Positions 51,664 to 60,166 are shown, counted from the first letter of the stretch. The stretch: DNA of 60,166 bases from Gracilibacter sp. BRH_c7a (GCA_001516055.1 LOEZ01000083.1:1-60166); one strand, 5' to 3'. The notes: generated by a model from the sequence alone, not told the origin. Numbers and translations: made by a program.

Positions 51664-52692
51664 TCAAGCTTTCGTTCTTATATTTATCTTGTTGTTGCTT
51701 GGCCAGAGGTCTGAACCTGTATTCCCATCATGAATGGATTCTAAGGTGCCTGGACCTTTTGATCTACTCAAAATGACAATTCTCTCAAAATTATTATCCC
51801 TGATTAAATCTTTCATATAGGCTCTTTGGGTTAATTCTGAAACGGATTCGGCATGAGCTGTTGCCAGGATTCGAACCCCACAGCGCACAGCATCTCTTAT
51901 CGCTGAAGCATCGTCTGGACTGCCTAATTCATCTACAGCTATGACCGATGGTGACATAGACCTGATTAGCATGGATATCCCTTGAGCTTTGGGACACCTG
52001 TCAAGAATATCCGTCCTACACCCCAAATCAAAGGACGGGATACCTTGCCACATCCCTGCTATTTCACTTCTTTCATCAACTACACCCACTGTCTGCCCTG
52101 CTAGACTGATCTCAGCTACCCCATCACTCAAACTTTTTACCAACTGTCTGAGTAAAGTCGTTTTTCCTGCCCGGGGCGGAGAAACCAGGAGCGTATGATA
52201 AAGCCTTTTCTGCCTATCCAAGAGTAACGGAAGAAAGCTTATCAGACTCGTATTTTGTTCATTGGCTATCCGGATATTCAGGGCGGAGATATTGCGCAGA
52301 GTTCTGATTGTTCCGTGCTCTACCAGAGTTTCCCCGGTGATTCCCACTCGATGTCCCCCAGGTAAGGTAAGGAATCCATTTCTTAATTCTTCTTCAGCAG
52401 CATACAAAGAGCTATTGGTCATTCTTTCTAATGCTTCAATTAGATCATCCCTTTTAACGATATATAAGTTTTCTTGTAATCCCTTTTGTCCTGAAGAAGA
52501 TAAGAAATATTCATTCTTCCCTGTTCTGATCAACAAAGGTTGATTAATTCTGAGACGAATCTCCTCTACCTCATTCAATCCACCCATCCAAGAAAAAGAT
52601 TTCCGGAGTACAGTACCTACACGTTCTCCAAACCAACGGATGATTTTCTCTTCTCTAAACCCAATACCTGGCGTGACTCCCTTGACATTCAT
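51664..52692 (-). CDS. spoIIIAA: Stage III sporulation protein AA (ATPase)
   Basis: SpoIIIAA is a secretion-type ATPase that powers the channel. It has 342 residues. The N-terminal domain has EIRLRINQPLLIRT. Walker A is SPPRAGKTTLLRQL (about 171-184), and the Walker B-like VIAVDELGSPDDASAI follows, then ATAHAESVSELTQRA. The start is ATG 52692 after GGAGG. It is the first gene of the spoIIIA operon. In its leader CATACCTT resembles a sigma-E -10, but no -35 at the right distance is clear. The operon is under sigma-E in relatives. Confidence 0.96.
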   Translation of the reverse strand: MNVKGVTPGIGFREEKIIRWFGERVGTVLRKSFSWMGGLNEVEEIRLRINQPLLIRTGKNEYFLSSSGQKGLQENLYIVKRDDLIEALERMTNSSLYAAEEELRNGFLTLPGGHRVGITGETLVEHGTIRTLRNISALNIRIANEQNTSLISFLPLLLDRQKRLYHTLLVSPPRAGKTTLLRQLVKSLSDGVAEISLAGQTVGVVDERSEIAGMWQGIPSFDLGCRTDILDRCPKAQGISMLIRSMSPSVIAVDELGSPDDASAIRDAVRCGVRILATAHAESVSELTQRAYMKDLIRDNNFERIVILSRSKGPGTLESIHDGNTGSDLWPSNNKINIRTKA

Positions 52693-52759
52693 ATCGAATC
52701 CTCCGTATTAGAAGGTATGTCCTTTTCTATCCGTTTAGAATTATTTCCTCAAAAACAAA

Positions 52760-52781
52760 AAACGACCAAAATTGGTCGTTT
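52760..52781 (-). terminator. Terminator of efp
   Basis: AAACGACCAA (52760-52769) pairs perfectly with TTGGTCGTTT (52772-52781), and T-rich DNA follows on the minus strand. It separates efp from spoIIIAA. The rest of the 228-bp gap holds the spoIIIA leader on the left and weak AT-rich DNA on the right. Confidence 0.9.
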
Positions 52782-52920
52782 AAAAATTATTATGCTATAC
52801 CTAATTATATTTTATGTAGTTTTTCAACTATACAAGACATTAATTCCTTACCAATCGATTCGTTAAGAGAAAAAATTACTCGATCCTCAGGTATTCTTAT
52901 ACGGGCAAGGTTTAGTAAGC

Positions 52921-53478
52921 TTACGCTCTGGAAACATACGAACCGGTTCTGGTATCGATAACAAGCTCATCATCAACGTTGATAAAGAAAGGAACTTGGA
53001 CAGTAGCTCCAGTTTCGACCACAGCAGCTTTGGTGCCACCTTGGGCAGTATCACCACGAACTCCTGGATCTGTTTCAGTTACTCTTAAGACTACAGTATT
53101 CGGCAGGTCTACACCAATTACCTCATTATTGTAAATCAGAATACCGAGATTCATATTCTCTTTCAGCCATTTAACCTCATCTCCGATTTGGGACTCAGTT
53201 AGCATTATCTGCTCATAACTTTCATTATCCATGACTACAAATTGGTCTCCATCTTTGTACAGATATTGCATCTCACGACGGTCAAGACGGGCTTTGGCAA
53301 ACTTTTCGCCGGCATTAAACTTTTTCTCCACGATGGATCCTGTTTTAACATTCTTAACCTTAGTTCTGACGAAAGCCGAACCTTTCCCCGGTTTGACGTG
53401 TTGGAAATCGACTATTTGGTAGATATCACCATCAATTTCTATTGTCAGACCTGTTTTAAAATCATTTGATGAAATCAT
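52921..53478 (-). CDS. efp: Translation elongation factor P
   Basis: EF-P rescues ribosomes stalled at polyproline stretches. It has 185 residues in three beta domains. The modification loop is [14 protein letters not shown] near residue 27-40. The final domain includes [20 protein letters not shown] and [18 protein letters not shown]. It lies about 45 bp after pepP, as in Bacillus. Confidence 0.97.
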   Translation of the reverse strand: MISSNDFKTGLTIEIDGDIYQIVDFQHVKPGKGSAFVRTKVKNVKTGSIVEKKFNAGEKFAKARLDRREMQYLYKDGDQFVVMDNESYEQIMLTESQIGDEVKWLKENMNLGILIYNNEVIGVDLPNTVVLRVTETDPGVRGDTAQGGTKAAVVETGATVQVPFFINVDDELVIDTRTGSYVSRA

Positions 53479-53524
53479 GTTCCGATCCTCCTGATGTAAT
53501 GTTAAAAATAATTAAATTAATTCT

Positions 53525-54580
53525 CTAATCAATAATAATGAACTGCTTTGGGGCCTGTGTCAAGACTTCTACACCATTATCATTTACAAGTATCACATCT
53601 TCGATTCTTACTCCACCCCAACCGGGGATATAGATTCCGGGTTCTACAGTGATAACCATCCCTGGCTGAAGAATTTGGGTCTCTCTGGTATTCAAGCGAG
53701 GGGTCTCATGGACTTCTATACCCAAAGCATGACCGAGACCATGTCCAAAGTACTCACCATAACCGGCCTTGGTCATTACTTGTCTGGCAACAGCATCTGC
53801 TTCCTGTCCAGTAATCCCTGGCTTTAGAGCTTCTATTCCAGCCTGTTGAGCTTCAAGGACGATATTATATATTTCTCTTTGTTTGGAATCCGGTTGACCC
53901 AGGAAAACTGTTCTTGTCAGGTCTGAACAATACCCTTTATATTTTCCTCCGTAGTCAAGGGTGAGGGACTCATTCTTCTCCAGCTTCTTTTCGGTTGCCA
54001 CCCCGTGCGGTAAAGAAGATCTTAGGCCTGATGCCACGATATAATCAAAAGATCGGTCAGTGGCTCCCATCTTCCGTAAAGAGAACTCCAATTCCAAAGA
54101 GATTTCTACTTCAGTCATTCCAGGCTGAATCATCTTCGCAATCTGCAAGAACGCCTGGTCTGTCATGCTTATTATCTGACGAAGAATATGTATTTCGGAT
54201 TCATCTTTAATCTGTCGTATCTTGGTTAATATATTTGATGAATCTACCAACTGGCATGAATGAAGTGCCGTTTGAAATTTCCGGTAATCGATTAAGGATA
54301 GTTCTTCTTCTTCGACACCGATTCTTGTGTAGTCTTGAGCTAGGCCAGCGATAGTATCCGGATAACTGTCGATCCGAACTATCTCAAAATCCTGAGTTTC
54401 TTCCTCGGCCTGTTCAGTATAGCGAAAATCGGTTAACAGAATACTGTTTTCAGCTGTAATAAAAAGAAGAGCACTTGATCCCGTAAACCCACTCAGATAA
54501 AAAATATTGGACCAAGAACTAACAAGCAGAGCATCAAGATTATGTTCCTCAAGCTTAGATCGAACCGTTTGCAGTCTCAG
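53525..54580 (-). CDS. pepP: Xaa-Pro aminopeptidase family protein, probable CTG start
   Basis: This M24 metallopeptidase removes N-terminal residues before proline. The C-terminal pita-bread domain has the metal set in LTLDYGGKYKGYCSDLTRT, EYFGHGLGHALGIEVHE, ITVEPGIYIPGWGG and GVRIEDVIL. From TTG 54250 only the catalytic domain would be made (241 residues). The open frame goes on to CTG 54580, which has GAGGTG seven bases upstream and adds RLQTVRSKLEEHNLDALLVS and the creatinase-like N-domain, giving 351 residues. No ATG, GTG or TTG gives the full domain. It overlaps the end of aroQ by 26 bp. Confidence 0.85.
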   Translation of the reverse strand: MRLQTVRSKLEEHNLDALLVSSWSNIFYLSGFTGSSALLFITAENSILLTDFRYTEQAEEETQDFEIVRIDSYPDTIAGLAQDYTRIGVEEEELSLIDYRKFQTALHSCQLVDSSNILTKIRQIKDESEIHILRQIISMTDQAFLQIAKMIQPGMTEVEISLELEFSLRKMGATDRSFDYIVASGLRSSLPHGVATEKKLEKNESLTLDYGGKYKGYCSDLTRTVFLGQPDSKQREIYNIVLEAQQAGIEALKPGITGQEADAVARQVMTKAGYGEYFGHGLGHALGIEVHETPRLNTRETQILQPGMVITVEPGIYIPGWGGVRIEDVILVNDNGVEVLTQAPKQFIIID

Positions 54581-55037
54581 TGGTATTCACCTCTTCACTT
54601 TGTCTATGTTTTTGGAACTCTATCGCATAAGCCATAGCCAATAAATAGCTATCCGTACCTAAGCCAGATATCTGTCCTAAACAAGCACCCGTAATTAATG
54701 AATTAGAACGAAAGCTCTCCCGAGCATGGATATTCGATAGATGAACTTCTAAAGTAGGAATTTGCACTCCTTTAAGGGCGTCAAAGATCGCATAACTCGA
54801 ATGAGTCCACGCTGCAGGATTCAAAATTAAAAAATCCGTTGGCTTCAAACTTGTTATCCAATCAATCATTTCCCCTTCATGGTTAGTCTGACGACACTCG
54901 ACTTGGGCTCCATTCTCCTCACCCATGGAAGTCAGCTTCTTATCCAGCTCTTCTAAGCTCGTCCTGCCATAGATATCAGGCTCTCTTACTCCCAGAAGAT
55001 GAAGATTTACTCCGTGGAATACATAAATCTTACTCAT
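54555..55037 (-). CDS. aroQ: Type II 3-dehydroquinate dehydratase
   Basis: AroQ makes 3-dehydroshikimate in the shikimate pathway. It has 160 residues. Signature segments are VFHGVNLHLLGVREPDIYGR (usually NGPNLNLLG), QTNHEGEMIDWI, NPAAWTHSSYAI and EVHLSNIHARE. The unusual HGVN replaces the standard NGPN. The C-terminal 20 residues overlap the pepP start, so the two are coupled. A minus-strand TATAAT at 55073-55068, about 30 bp before the start, is a possible -10. Confidence 0.93.
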   Translation of the reverse strand: MSKIYVFHGVNLHLLGVREPDIYGRTSLEELDKKLTSMGEENGAQVECRQTNHEGEMIDWITSLKPTDFLILNPAAWTHSSYAIFDALKGVQIPTLEVHLSNIHARESFRSNSLITGACLGQISGLGTDSYLLAMAYAIEFQKHRQSEEVNTTETANGSI

Positions 55038-55136
55038 AACTCTCTCCCTCTTACTTATTTTACCTAGATTATATCATTAGAATTCCTTAAAGCATATTTT
55101 TTGTTAATTTGTTTACGGTTGATTAAATCTGAATAC

Positions 55137-55172
55137 AATACCCGCTCATTATGGTAATAACGAGCGGGTATT
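55137..55172 (-). terminator. Hairpin after the RCC1-CWB2 gene
   Basis: AATACCCGCTC (55137-55147) pairs perfectly with GAGCGGGTATT (55162-55172). No clear T run follows on either strand, so the terminator role is likely but not proven. It lies between aroQ and the large surface gene. Confidence 0.65.
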
Positions 55173-55214
55173 CATAACATAAAACTATTTATTTCAATTC
55201 AACTTATGATAACC

Positions 55215-57317
55215 TTATGATTTATATTCCTGCCAATCATACCATTCGGCAGAAGCCGAAAAGTAAACCCCATCCATGGATGCAACTAGACTGTCTGGTA
55301 TTACTCCGGTACCACCCAGGATGTAGATATTTCTTGTTTTTTGGTTCAGAAGGGAGTCGTAAGTTTCTTTATCAGGAGGATTATTTCCGTTCACGAGGAT
55401 AATTGGACTATTGGTCCAGGCTGCAAAAACAGAACCTGCTAAAGCGTCGGGAAAGTTTTCTCCACTGGCTAGAAAAATCGTTCCGGTATCTGCGTTCATA
55501 CCGCGAGCAACCGCCAAAGAAGTTTCATAACGGTTTTTGCCGCTATACCGAACAGCACTAGGCAGCTTCTGCTTCACTGTTTCACTGACCACCCCTGTTC
55601 CTCCAATAACGACCGAGCTTTCAATCCCGAGCTCGCTTAATGCCGCCTGGGTAGCAGCGGGCAAGACGTTCGTATCCGTTAACAAGATTGGAAGCTTCTG
55701 ATAAGCTGCGAGTGAAGATACGGCTAGAGCATCCGGAAAATTCATTCCATTGGCAACTACCGCTTTCCCTTCCTGAATCAATTGGTTCTCGTGCAAGAAC
55801 CGAGCAATTTCTCGAGAAGTCTCAAACCTATTTTTCCCGCCTAAGCGGATGACTGTCCTATATTTAGCAACCAGTTGATCAGAGATTTCTTTACTGATTG
55901 CTCCTTCTCCACCTAAAATAATGATATTTTCAGGCTGCAGTCTAGCGATTTCTTCAGCCGTTTCCGGTGAAATCACCTTGCTATCGGTCAACAGAATCGG
56001 CGCTGCAAGAGCACTGGCAAGCGTAGTTCCTGAAAGTGCATCCGGGAAGTCATCTGCCCTTGCGAGAACCACAGTGGCTGCCTCCGCATAGGGCCATCCG
56101 TTCTGGGTTATAGCCACCGCAGTTTTTATCCGGTTTTGACCAGACAAACGCTGCACAACCGAAGAATCCAGATCAGTCAAACTATAACTACCTAAATTGC
56201 CGTGAAGCATAGAGGCGTTGCCAAGCTGACCCGAGGTGTTATACCCCCATACCAGAGGGCTGGAACTGTTTTCTTCAAGGACTACGGTATGCGCAGACCC
56301 CGCCGCTACAGCCAAAACCCTATCTTCATTATAGACTAATTTAGGATCTAAATAGTCTATTTGATTCGTATTGTCCAACTGATTAAAAGCATTGTTTCCC
56401 CAACCCCAGACCTTACCGTCAGAACCAAGGGCTACCATATGCATCTGGCCGGCATCAATATCGCTCATAGGGGTTTCCAGATTCACAAGAGCAGGAACGA
56501 GAGAATTCACCTTACTATTCAGACCCAACTGACCGAAATCATTTTGACCCCAGGTATAAACTCTACCCTCTCCGTCAAGTCCAGCACTATAATCCCAACC
56601 GCCAACTATTTTCTTAATACCGGTAATCCCTGTTACTTTTACAGGAGTTGTCTGGGGAATTGAACCGGAAGTTCCTATTCCCAGCTGTCCTGCAGAATTA
56701 TCCCCCCAAGCCCAGACATCACCGTTTCCATCCACAGCTAGGCCATGTCTGTAACCGGCAGAGATTGTGGTTATACCGCTTAAATCGCCTACTCTTACCG
56801 GAACCGCCTTATCCTCTATAGTCCCGTCTCCAAGCTGGCCAAATTCATTCACACCCCAAGTCCAAACCGTTCCATCTGTCTTCAAAGCAATGTTAAAGAC
56901 AGTTCCACTAATAGCTTCTTTAACATTGTCTAGGATCTTAACCGGAGTATTACTGATCTCATTAATCCCTAGACCGACATTAGCACCGAACCCCCAAAGA
57001 GTTCCGTCTTCGCCCAATACCAAGCTGTTGAACCCGCCTGCAGATACGGACTGAATCTTACCTTCATCTACTTTACTGGCTATAGGGTACAAACGGGTGA
57101 TGTTGGTTCCATCTCCCAGTTCTCCAAAATAATTATCTCCCCAAGCAAGTAGATTGCCATCTTTCACATAAAGTGTATGCAGCATACCAGCATCCAAAAG
57201 CACCGGTTCTGTCGCTGCTTTCACCTCTTCGGCATATACCATTTGGTTAGGGAAGAATGCAAACAACATGAAAATGAAAAGAACTGTTTTTACTCTTAGC
57301 TTTTTTATAGTGTTCAT
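55215..57317 (-). CDS. Secreted RCC1-repeat protein with three CWB2 cell-wall domains
   Basis: This 700-residue protein has a signal peptide at about 1-29. Seven RCC1-type repeats follow (GDNYFGELGDG near 60, then WGVNEFGQLGDG, WGDNSAGQLG, WGQNDFGQLG, WGNNAFNQL and WGYNTSGQLG), enough for a seven-bladed propeller. Three CWB2 (PF04122) repeats at about 392-483, 490-580 and 592-690 carry the FPDALS/FPDALA and ILGGEGAIS patterns. CWB2 repeats bind cell-wall polymers, so this should be an anchored surface protein. Its ligand is unknown. It is a single gene. Confidence 0.9.
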   Translation of the reverse strand: MNTIKKLRVKTVLFIFMLFAFFPNQMVYAEEVKAATEPVLLDAGMLHTLYVKDGNLLAWGDNYFGELGDGTNITRLYPIASKVDEGKIQSVSAGGFNSLVLGEDGTLWGFGANVGLGINEISNTPVKILDNVKEAISGTVFNIALKTDGTVWTWGVNEFGQLGDGTIEDKAVPVRVGDLSGITTISAGYRHGLAVDGNGDVWAWGDNSAGQLGIGTSGSIPQTTPVKVTGITGIKKIVGGWDYSAGLDGEGRVYTWGQNDFGQLGLNSKVNSLVPALVNLETPMSDIDAGQMHMVALGSDGKVWGWGNNAFNQLDNTNQIDYLDPKLVYNEDRVLAVAAGSAHTVVLEENSSSPLVWGYNTSGQLGNASMLHGNLGSYSLTDLDSSVVQRLSGQNRIKTAVAITQNGWPYAEAATVVLARADDFPDALSGTTLASALAAPILLTDSKVISPETAEEIARLQPENIIILGGEGAISKEISDQLVAKYRTVIRLGGKNRFETSREIARFLHENQLIQEGKAVVANGMNFPDALAVSSLAAYQKLPILLTDTNVLPAATQAALSELGIESSVVIGGTGVVSETVKQKLPSAVRYSGKNRYETSLAVARGMNADTGTIFLASGENFPDALAGSVFAAWTNSPIILVNGNNPPDKETYDSLLNQKTRNIYILGGTGVIPDSLVASMDGVYFSASAEWYDWQEYKS

Positions 57318-57488
57318 TTTTTTCCTCCCTTTAAAAATTATGAATTAATTATAAGTGCTACCGTATAATAGCTTAATGGAAAGAAATATGCACTAGTGAT
57401 TTACTGGATTAATTTCCAACTGATATATAACGGTGGATAACAGTAATAAAAATAGAGGGCTGCAGCTGCATAACCCTCCTGGAAAATC

Positions 57489-57515
57489 AAAAGACCCCTG
57501 CTAGAGAGGCCTTTT
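57489..57515 (-). terminator. Terminator after the two-TM gene
   Basis: On the minus strand AAAAGGCCTC pairs with GGGGTCTTTT across a TCTAGCA loop (57515-57489), then GATTTTC. It lies about 100 bp past the gene at 57615. A smaller hairpin GAGGG/CCCTC lies at about 57457-57478. The gap 57318-57614 shows nothing else clear apart from the RCC1 gene leader. Confidence 0.7.
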
Positions 57516-57614
57516 ATTAGTATTTATAGTTGCTAATATTATTATCCACCAGTTTCATCTCTAAACAATGTTTACAACTCCTTCATTAGTTTCAATAATA
57601 TTTTGCCCTGTATT

Positions 57615-58649
57615 TTATTCATTTATACGACGTAATGATACCACATAGCCTGTCCCAGGTAAACACCAATTGTTAAAAATTACCTCCCCGCTCTTGTTAG
57701 TATGAACATCGACTTTAAACTTTTCACTAATATTTGAACCTGGGAAATATAATGGAGCGAATCCATTAATAGCAAAAGTCCAATTATTATCATACTTCCC
57801 ATCAATAAAAACTTTATGGCAAAATTCTTTGCAAGGTAAAATGCTTTTAAAGGTTTGGGTAAAATCAGTCATAGGGGAACTATATTGATATTCGATAAAT
57901 ACAGTAACTTTTTTGTTTCCATCTAATTGTTTTTCCACAGTTAATATATGCGTATAAGGACTGCGATCATCTTCTGGCAACTTCTCAACTTTAATCATAC
58001 GTTGTATCTCTTCTTTTAAATCTTGCGGATCACCACTTGTATCATTATAGACTTTAAATTCTTTAAAACTTAACCAATTAATATAATCTGTATCATCTTC
58101 TTCTCTAACCAGTTTAAGTGTCATTTTGAAAATATTATTATCGCTATACTTATTACTAATTATCAGTTTCCTTTTAAACCGTTTGTTAAATATTTTTTCT
58201 TCGTCATCTGGCTCAATCCAACAAAAGGTCTCATCTAATTCGTAATAGCGATTTGTAATTAGTGTATTAATATTATCTTCTAAGGCATATATAGAGTTTT
58301 CTAATTCTTGCTCTGAGAATTTTTTGTTGTGTTCAGCTATAATTACCCGTTTTTTTATGGAATGTAGTTTTTCAATGGAATAACTATCTAACTTATAGTC
58401 TCCGTCAAGTATTGTATTTAATACAGAAAGGATTATGGATTTTATAGTTTTAACTTCCAATAACAAACCAATAAACCCCGAAGAAATCGCAACACTGCAT
58501 AATACTTTACCGATCTCAATTAGAAAATTCGGATCGCTATCAGTACTGTAATTAAATAAAAAGAAATATATTAATCCTCCTAGTCCTATCAACAAAAAAC
58601 CAAGTGGTACCGGCTTTAACCAAAAACCGGGACTATCTTCATTTCTCAC
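57615..58649 (-). CDS. Hypothetical two-TM protein with a soluble C-terminal domain
   Basis: This protein is not recognised. GTG 58649 has GGAGG seven bases upstream; GTG 58655 is too close to the site. It has 344 residues: two N-terminal helices (VPLGFLLIGLGGLIYFFLF, KVLCSVAISSGFIGLLLEV), a helical linker (EQELENSIYALEDNINTLIT) and a mixed beta domain with acidic patches and Trp, ending near PLYFPGSNIS and WCLPGTGYVVSLRR. This architecture recalls membrane-anchored sensor or effector proteins, but no family signature is seen. It is AT-rich and sits next to the TetR/ABC operon. Confidence 0.6.
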   Translation of the reverse strand: MRNEDSPGFWLKPVPLGFLLIGLGGLIYFFLFNYSTDSDPNFLIEIGKVLCSVAISSGFIGLLLEVKTIKSIILSVLNTILDGDYKLDSYSIEKLHSIKKRVIIAEHNKKFSEQELENSIYALEDNINTLITNRYYELDETFCWIEPDDEEKIFNKRFKRKLIISNKYSDNNIFKMTLKLVREEDDTDYINWLSFKEFKVYNDTSGDPQDLKEEIQRMIKVEKLPEDDRSPYTHILTVEKQLDGNKKVTVFIEYQYSSPMTDFTQTFKSILPCKEFCHKVFIDGKYDNNWTFAINGFAPLYFPGSNISEKFKVDVHTNKSGEVIFNNWCLPGTGYVVSLRRINE

Positions 58650-58737
58650 CGTCACCCCTCCTATCTATTTACATAATTAAACAGATAGAAGAATACTCCT
58701 GCTAAAATATGGAAATATTTAAATTCACACAAACGGA

Positions 58738-58796
58738 TTGACCTATTAGATAAATGGATCTATAATGATTGTGTTGACCTAACAGGTAAATTGAAC
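58738..58796 (+). promoter_or_regulatory. Near-consensus promoter with tandem TetR-type operator
   Basis: TTGACC (58738-58743), a 17-bp spacer and TATAAT (58761-58766) form a near-consensus sigma-A promoter for the tetR operon. Two 23-bp direct repeats (58738-58760 and 58774-58796, 18 of 23 identical) overlap it. The second contains the dyad TTGACCTAACAGGTAAA (ACCT-N3-AGGT). Autorepression by TetR is inferred. Confidence 0.75.
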
Positions 58797-58830
58797 TGAT
58801 GATAATAAAGACTATAAGAAGGTGATTGCC

Positions 58831-59454
58831 ATGTTCTCAAAATTTTTAAGTTTAGAGCCTGAAAGACGGAATGCAATTTTGAATGCGGCGCTCAGGGAGT
58901 TTGCCAGTAAAGGTTTTGACGATGCCTCGACCAATGTGATTGCCAAAGAATCCGGCATCTCAAAGCCGCTGATGTTCCACTACGTCAACAATAAAAAAGA
59001 TTTCTTTCTCTTTCTTTACGACTATTGTCTGGATATTTTGAACCGAGAGTATTTTGACCAAATCGATGTGCACGAGAAGGATATTTTTGAACGGCTGAGG
59101 CAGACTTGCCTGCTCAAAATTCAGGTGCTGCAAAAATACCCCTGGATTTTTAATTTTGTGAAAGTAGCTGTTCTTACAGATTCTCAAGCGGTAAAGGATA
59201 ATTTGGAAAAAAGGCGCAAGATGGTGGAAGCCAGCAGCTTTGAACGGTTTTATGGAGATATTGATACCTCATGCTTCAAAAGCGAACTGGATGTGGACAA
59301 AGCCAAACAACTGATCTTCTGGGCAGTAGGCGGATATGCGGGTGAAATACTGGAGCAGCTTAAGAGCACGGATGTACCGGAGTTTGATTTTGAAAAAATC
59401 CGTACTGGGTTTGACGGCTATCTTAACGAGCTGCGAAAAGCTTATTATCAATAA
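58831..59454 (+). CDS. TetR-family transcriptional regulator
   Basis: This 207-residue TetR protein has an N-terminal HTH (EFASKGFDDASTNVIAKESG, then ISKPLMFHYVNNKKDFF). The C-terminal ligand domain is helical. The start is ATG 58831, with GGTGA upstream; a GTG nine bases earlier is in frame but unlikely. It is cotranscribed with the ABC ATPase 15 bp downstream and probably represses the operon through two 23-bp repeats at its promoter. By eye the base composition is more GC-rich than its neighbours, so transfer is possible. Confidence 0.93.
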   Translation: MFSKFLSLEPERRNAILNAALREFASKGFDDASTNVIAKESGISKPLMFHYVNNKKDFFLFLYDYCLDILNREYFDQIDVHEKDIFERLRQTCLLKIQVLQKYPWIFNFVKVAVLTDSQAVKDNLEKRRKMVEASSFERFYGDIDTSCFKSELDVDKAKQLIFWAVGGYAGEILEQLKSTDVPEFDFEKIRTGFDGYLNELRKAYYQ

Positions 59455-59469
59455 TTGGAGGGGATTGTG

Positions 59470-60166
59470 ATGAATATAATTGAAACAAGGGGACTTACCA
59501 AGTCCTATGGGAAGCAGGAGGCTTTGCGTGGTGTAGATTTGACTGTAAATCAAGGAGAGGTGTACGGCTTTATCGGCCCCAATGGTTCAGGAAAATCTAC
59601 AACTATTCGTATTCTTCTGGGGATGCTCCGTAAGAATGGCGGAGAAGCAAAGCTACTGGGCGGCGACCCTTGGCAGGATGCTGTTGCTCTTCATCAGAGG
59701 CTTGTCTATGTGCCGGGAGATGTGACCTTATGGCCCAACTTAACCGGCGGTGAGGTGATTGATTTCTTAGGCCGCTTGCACGGTAAAATCAATCCCTCCC
59801 GCCGCAGGGAACTGCTGGACAGGTTTCAGCTTGACCCCAGAAAAAAATGCCGTAGCTATTCCAAAGGGAACCGGCAGAAAGTAGCACTGGTATCTGCTTT
59901 TCTCTCCGATGCGGAACTACTGATTTTAGATGAGCCTACCAGCGGCCTTGATCCGTTAATGGAGCAGGTTTTTCAGGAATGTATCTTCGAAGTAAAGAAA
60001 CAGGGAAAAACCGTTTTTCTCTCCAGCCATATTCTTGCGGAGGTCGAAGCACTTTGCGACCGGGTTGGAATAATCCGACAGGGAAAAATCGTTGAATCCG
60101 GCACCCTTGAAGAACTGCGGCATTTAACACGCACAACCGTCACCGTGGAGCTTGCCAAGCCTACAA
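59470..60166 (+). CDS. ABC transporter ATP-binding protein, partial
   Basis: This open frame of about 232 codons is cut by the right edge. It has Walker [13 protein letters not shown], the signature region [16 protein letters not shown], Walker [14 protein letters not shown] and the switch His in [13 protein letters not shown]. It is of the ABC-2 type (drug, peptide or lantibiotic export, e.g. the BcrA group). It starts at ATG 59470 after GGAGGGG, and a permease is expected next. The C-terminal part is missing. Confidence 0.95.
   Translation, partial: MNIIETRGLTKSYGKQEALRGVDLTVNQGEVYGFIGPNGSGKSTTIRILLGMLRKNGGEAKLLGGDPWQDAVALHQRLVYVPGDVTLWPNLTGGEVIDFLGRLHGKINPSRRRELLDRFQLDPRKKCRSYSKGNRQKVALVSAFLSDAELLILDEPTSGLDPLMEQVFQECIFEVKKQGKTVFLSSHILAEVEALCDRVGIIRQGKIVESGTLEELRHLTRTTVTVELAKPT

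Noticed and set aside
53525-54250. Truncated peptidase starting at TTG 54250
   Set aside because: The frame upstream stays open and codes for a normal N-terminal domain back to CTG 54580 with a well-spaced ribosome site.
1-60166. CRISPR arrays, rRNA, tRNA and insertion sequences
   Set aside because: No regularly spaced repeats, no rRNA or tRNA signature stretches and no transposase genes were seen in the reading of both strands.

Overview
The window is a 60 kb piece of chromosome from a low-GC, endospore-forming, anaerobic-type Firmicute. The best fit is the Clostridia/Peptococcaceae–Desulfitobacteriaceae group, which is an inference. The grounds are the complete spoIIIA, spoVA and spoIIA operons plus spo0A, spoIVB and spoIIM, an electron-bifurcating NfnAB pair, AGGAGG-type ribosome sites and many TTG/GTG starts. 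Almost all genes lie on the minus strand. No rRNA, tRNA, CRISPR array or insertion sequence was seen.

Layout, left to right. (1) 1-3293: an unrecognised enzyme-like protein cut by the left edge, a clustered ferredoxin with a BFD-like [2Fe-2S] domain, and an IclR regulator. Two matching 20-bp boxes lie upstream of the ferredoxin and of the regulator. (2) 3294-7036: a chromosomal ParM-like actin with a small acidic partner, then a plus-strand membrane cluster (DUF421, DUF4363, BrkB). (3) 7077-16383: lysA behind a lysine riboswitch, scpA/scpB, trpS, a DHH-CBS-CCA fusion nucleotidyltransferase, nhaA and small hypotheticals. (4) 16380-22735: spoVACDEF divergent from spoIIAA-spoIIAB-sigF, with dacF convergent to sigF. 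(5) 22850-29288: nucleoside salvage (pdp, pnp, deoB), xerD, spoIIM and a NUDIX hydrolase. (6) 29988-54580: a long minus-strand block typical of spore-forming clostridia. In transcription order it holds pepP, efp, spoIIIAA-AH, asp23, a DUF2273 gene, nusB, a TsaD paralogue, nfnAB, xseAB, ispA, a PAP2-like gene, dxs, tlyA, nadK, a methyltransferase, argR, recN, spoIVB and spo0A. (7) 54555-60166: aroQ, a secreted seven-repeat RCC1 plus triple CWB2 cell-wall protein, an unknown two-TM protein, and a TetR/ABC-transporter operon cut by the right edge.

The genes work together mainly in sporulation. Spo0A and sigma-F act at entry and in the forespore. SpoIIIAA-AH forms the mother cell-forespore channel, SpoIIM takes part in engulfment, SpoIVB signals to sigma-K, and SpoVAC-F handles dipicolinate. 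Isoprenoid synthesis (dxs, ispA, PAP2), DNA repair (recN, xseAB) and arginine control (argR) are interleaved with these.

The most interesting features not explained by routine annotation are: the duplicated IclR-like boxes; a three-copy operator around a strong nfnAB promoter; a perfect 12-bp inverted repeat that places the dacF start codon in a stem; tandem TetR-type boxes on a near-consensus promoter; two genes that appear to start at CTG; a divergent TsaD paralogue that keeps its metal ligands; the RCC1-CWB2 fusion; and a structured GC-rich intergenic element at 46014-46160.
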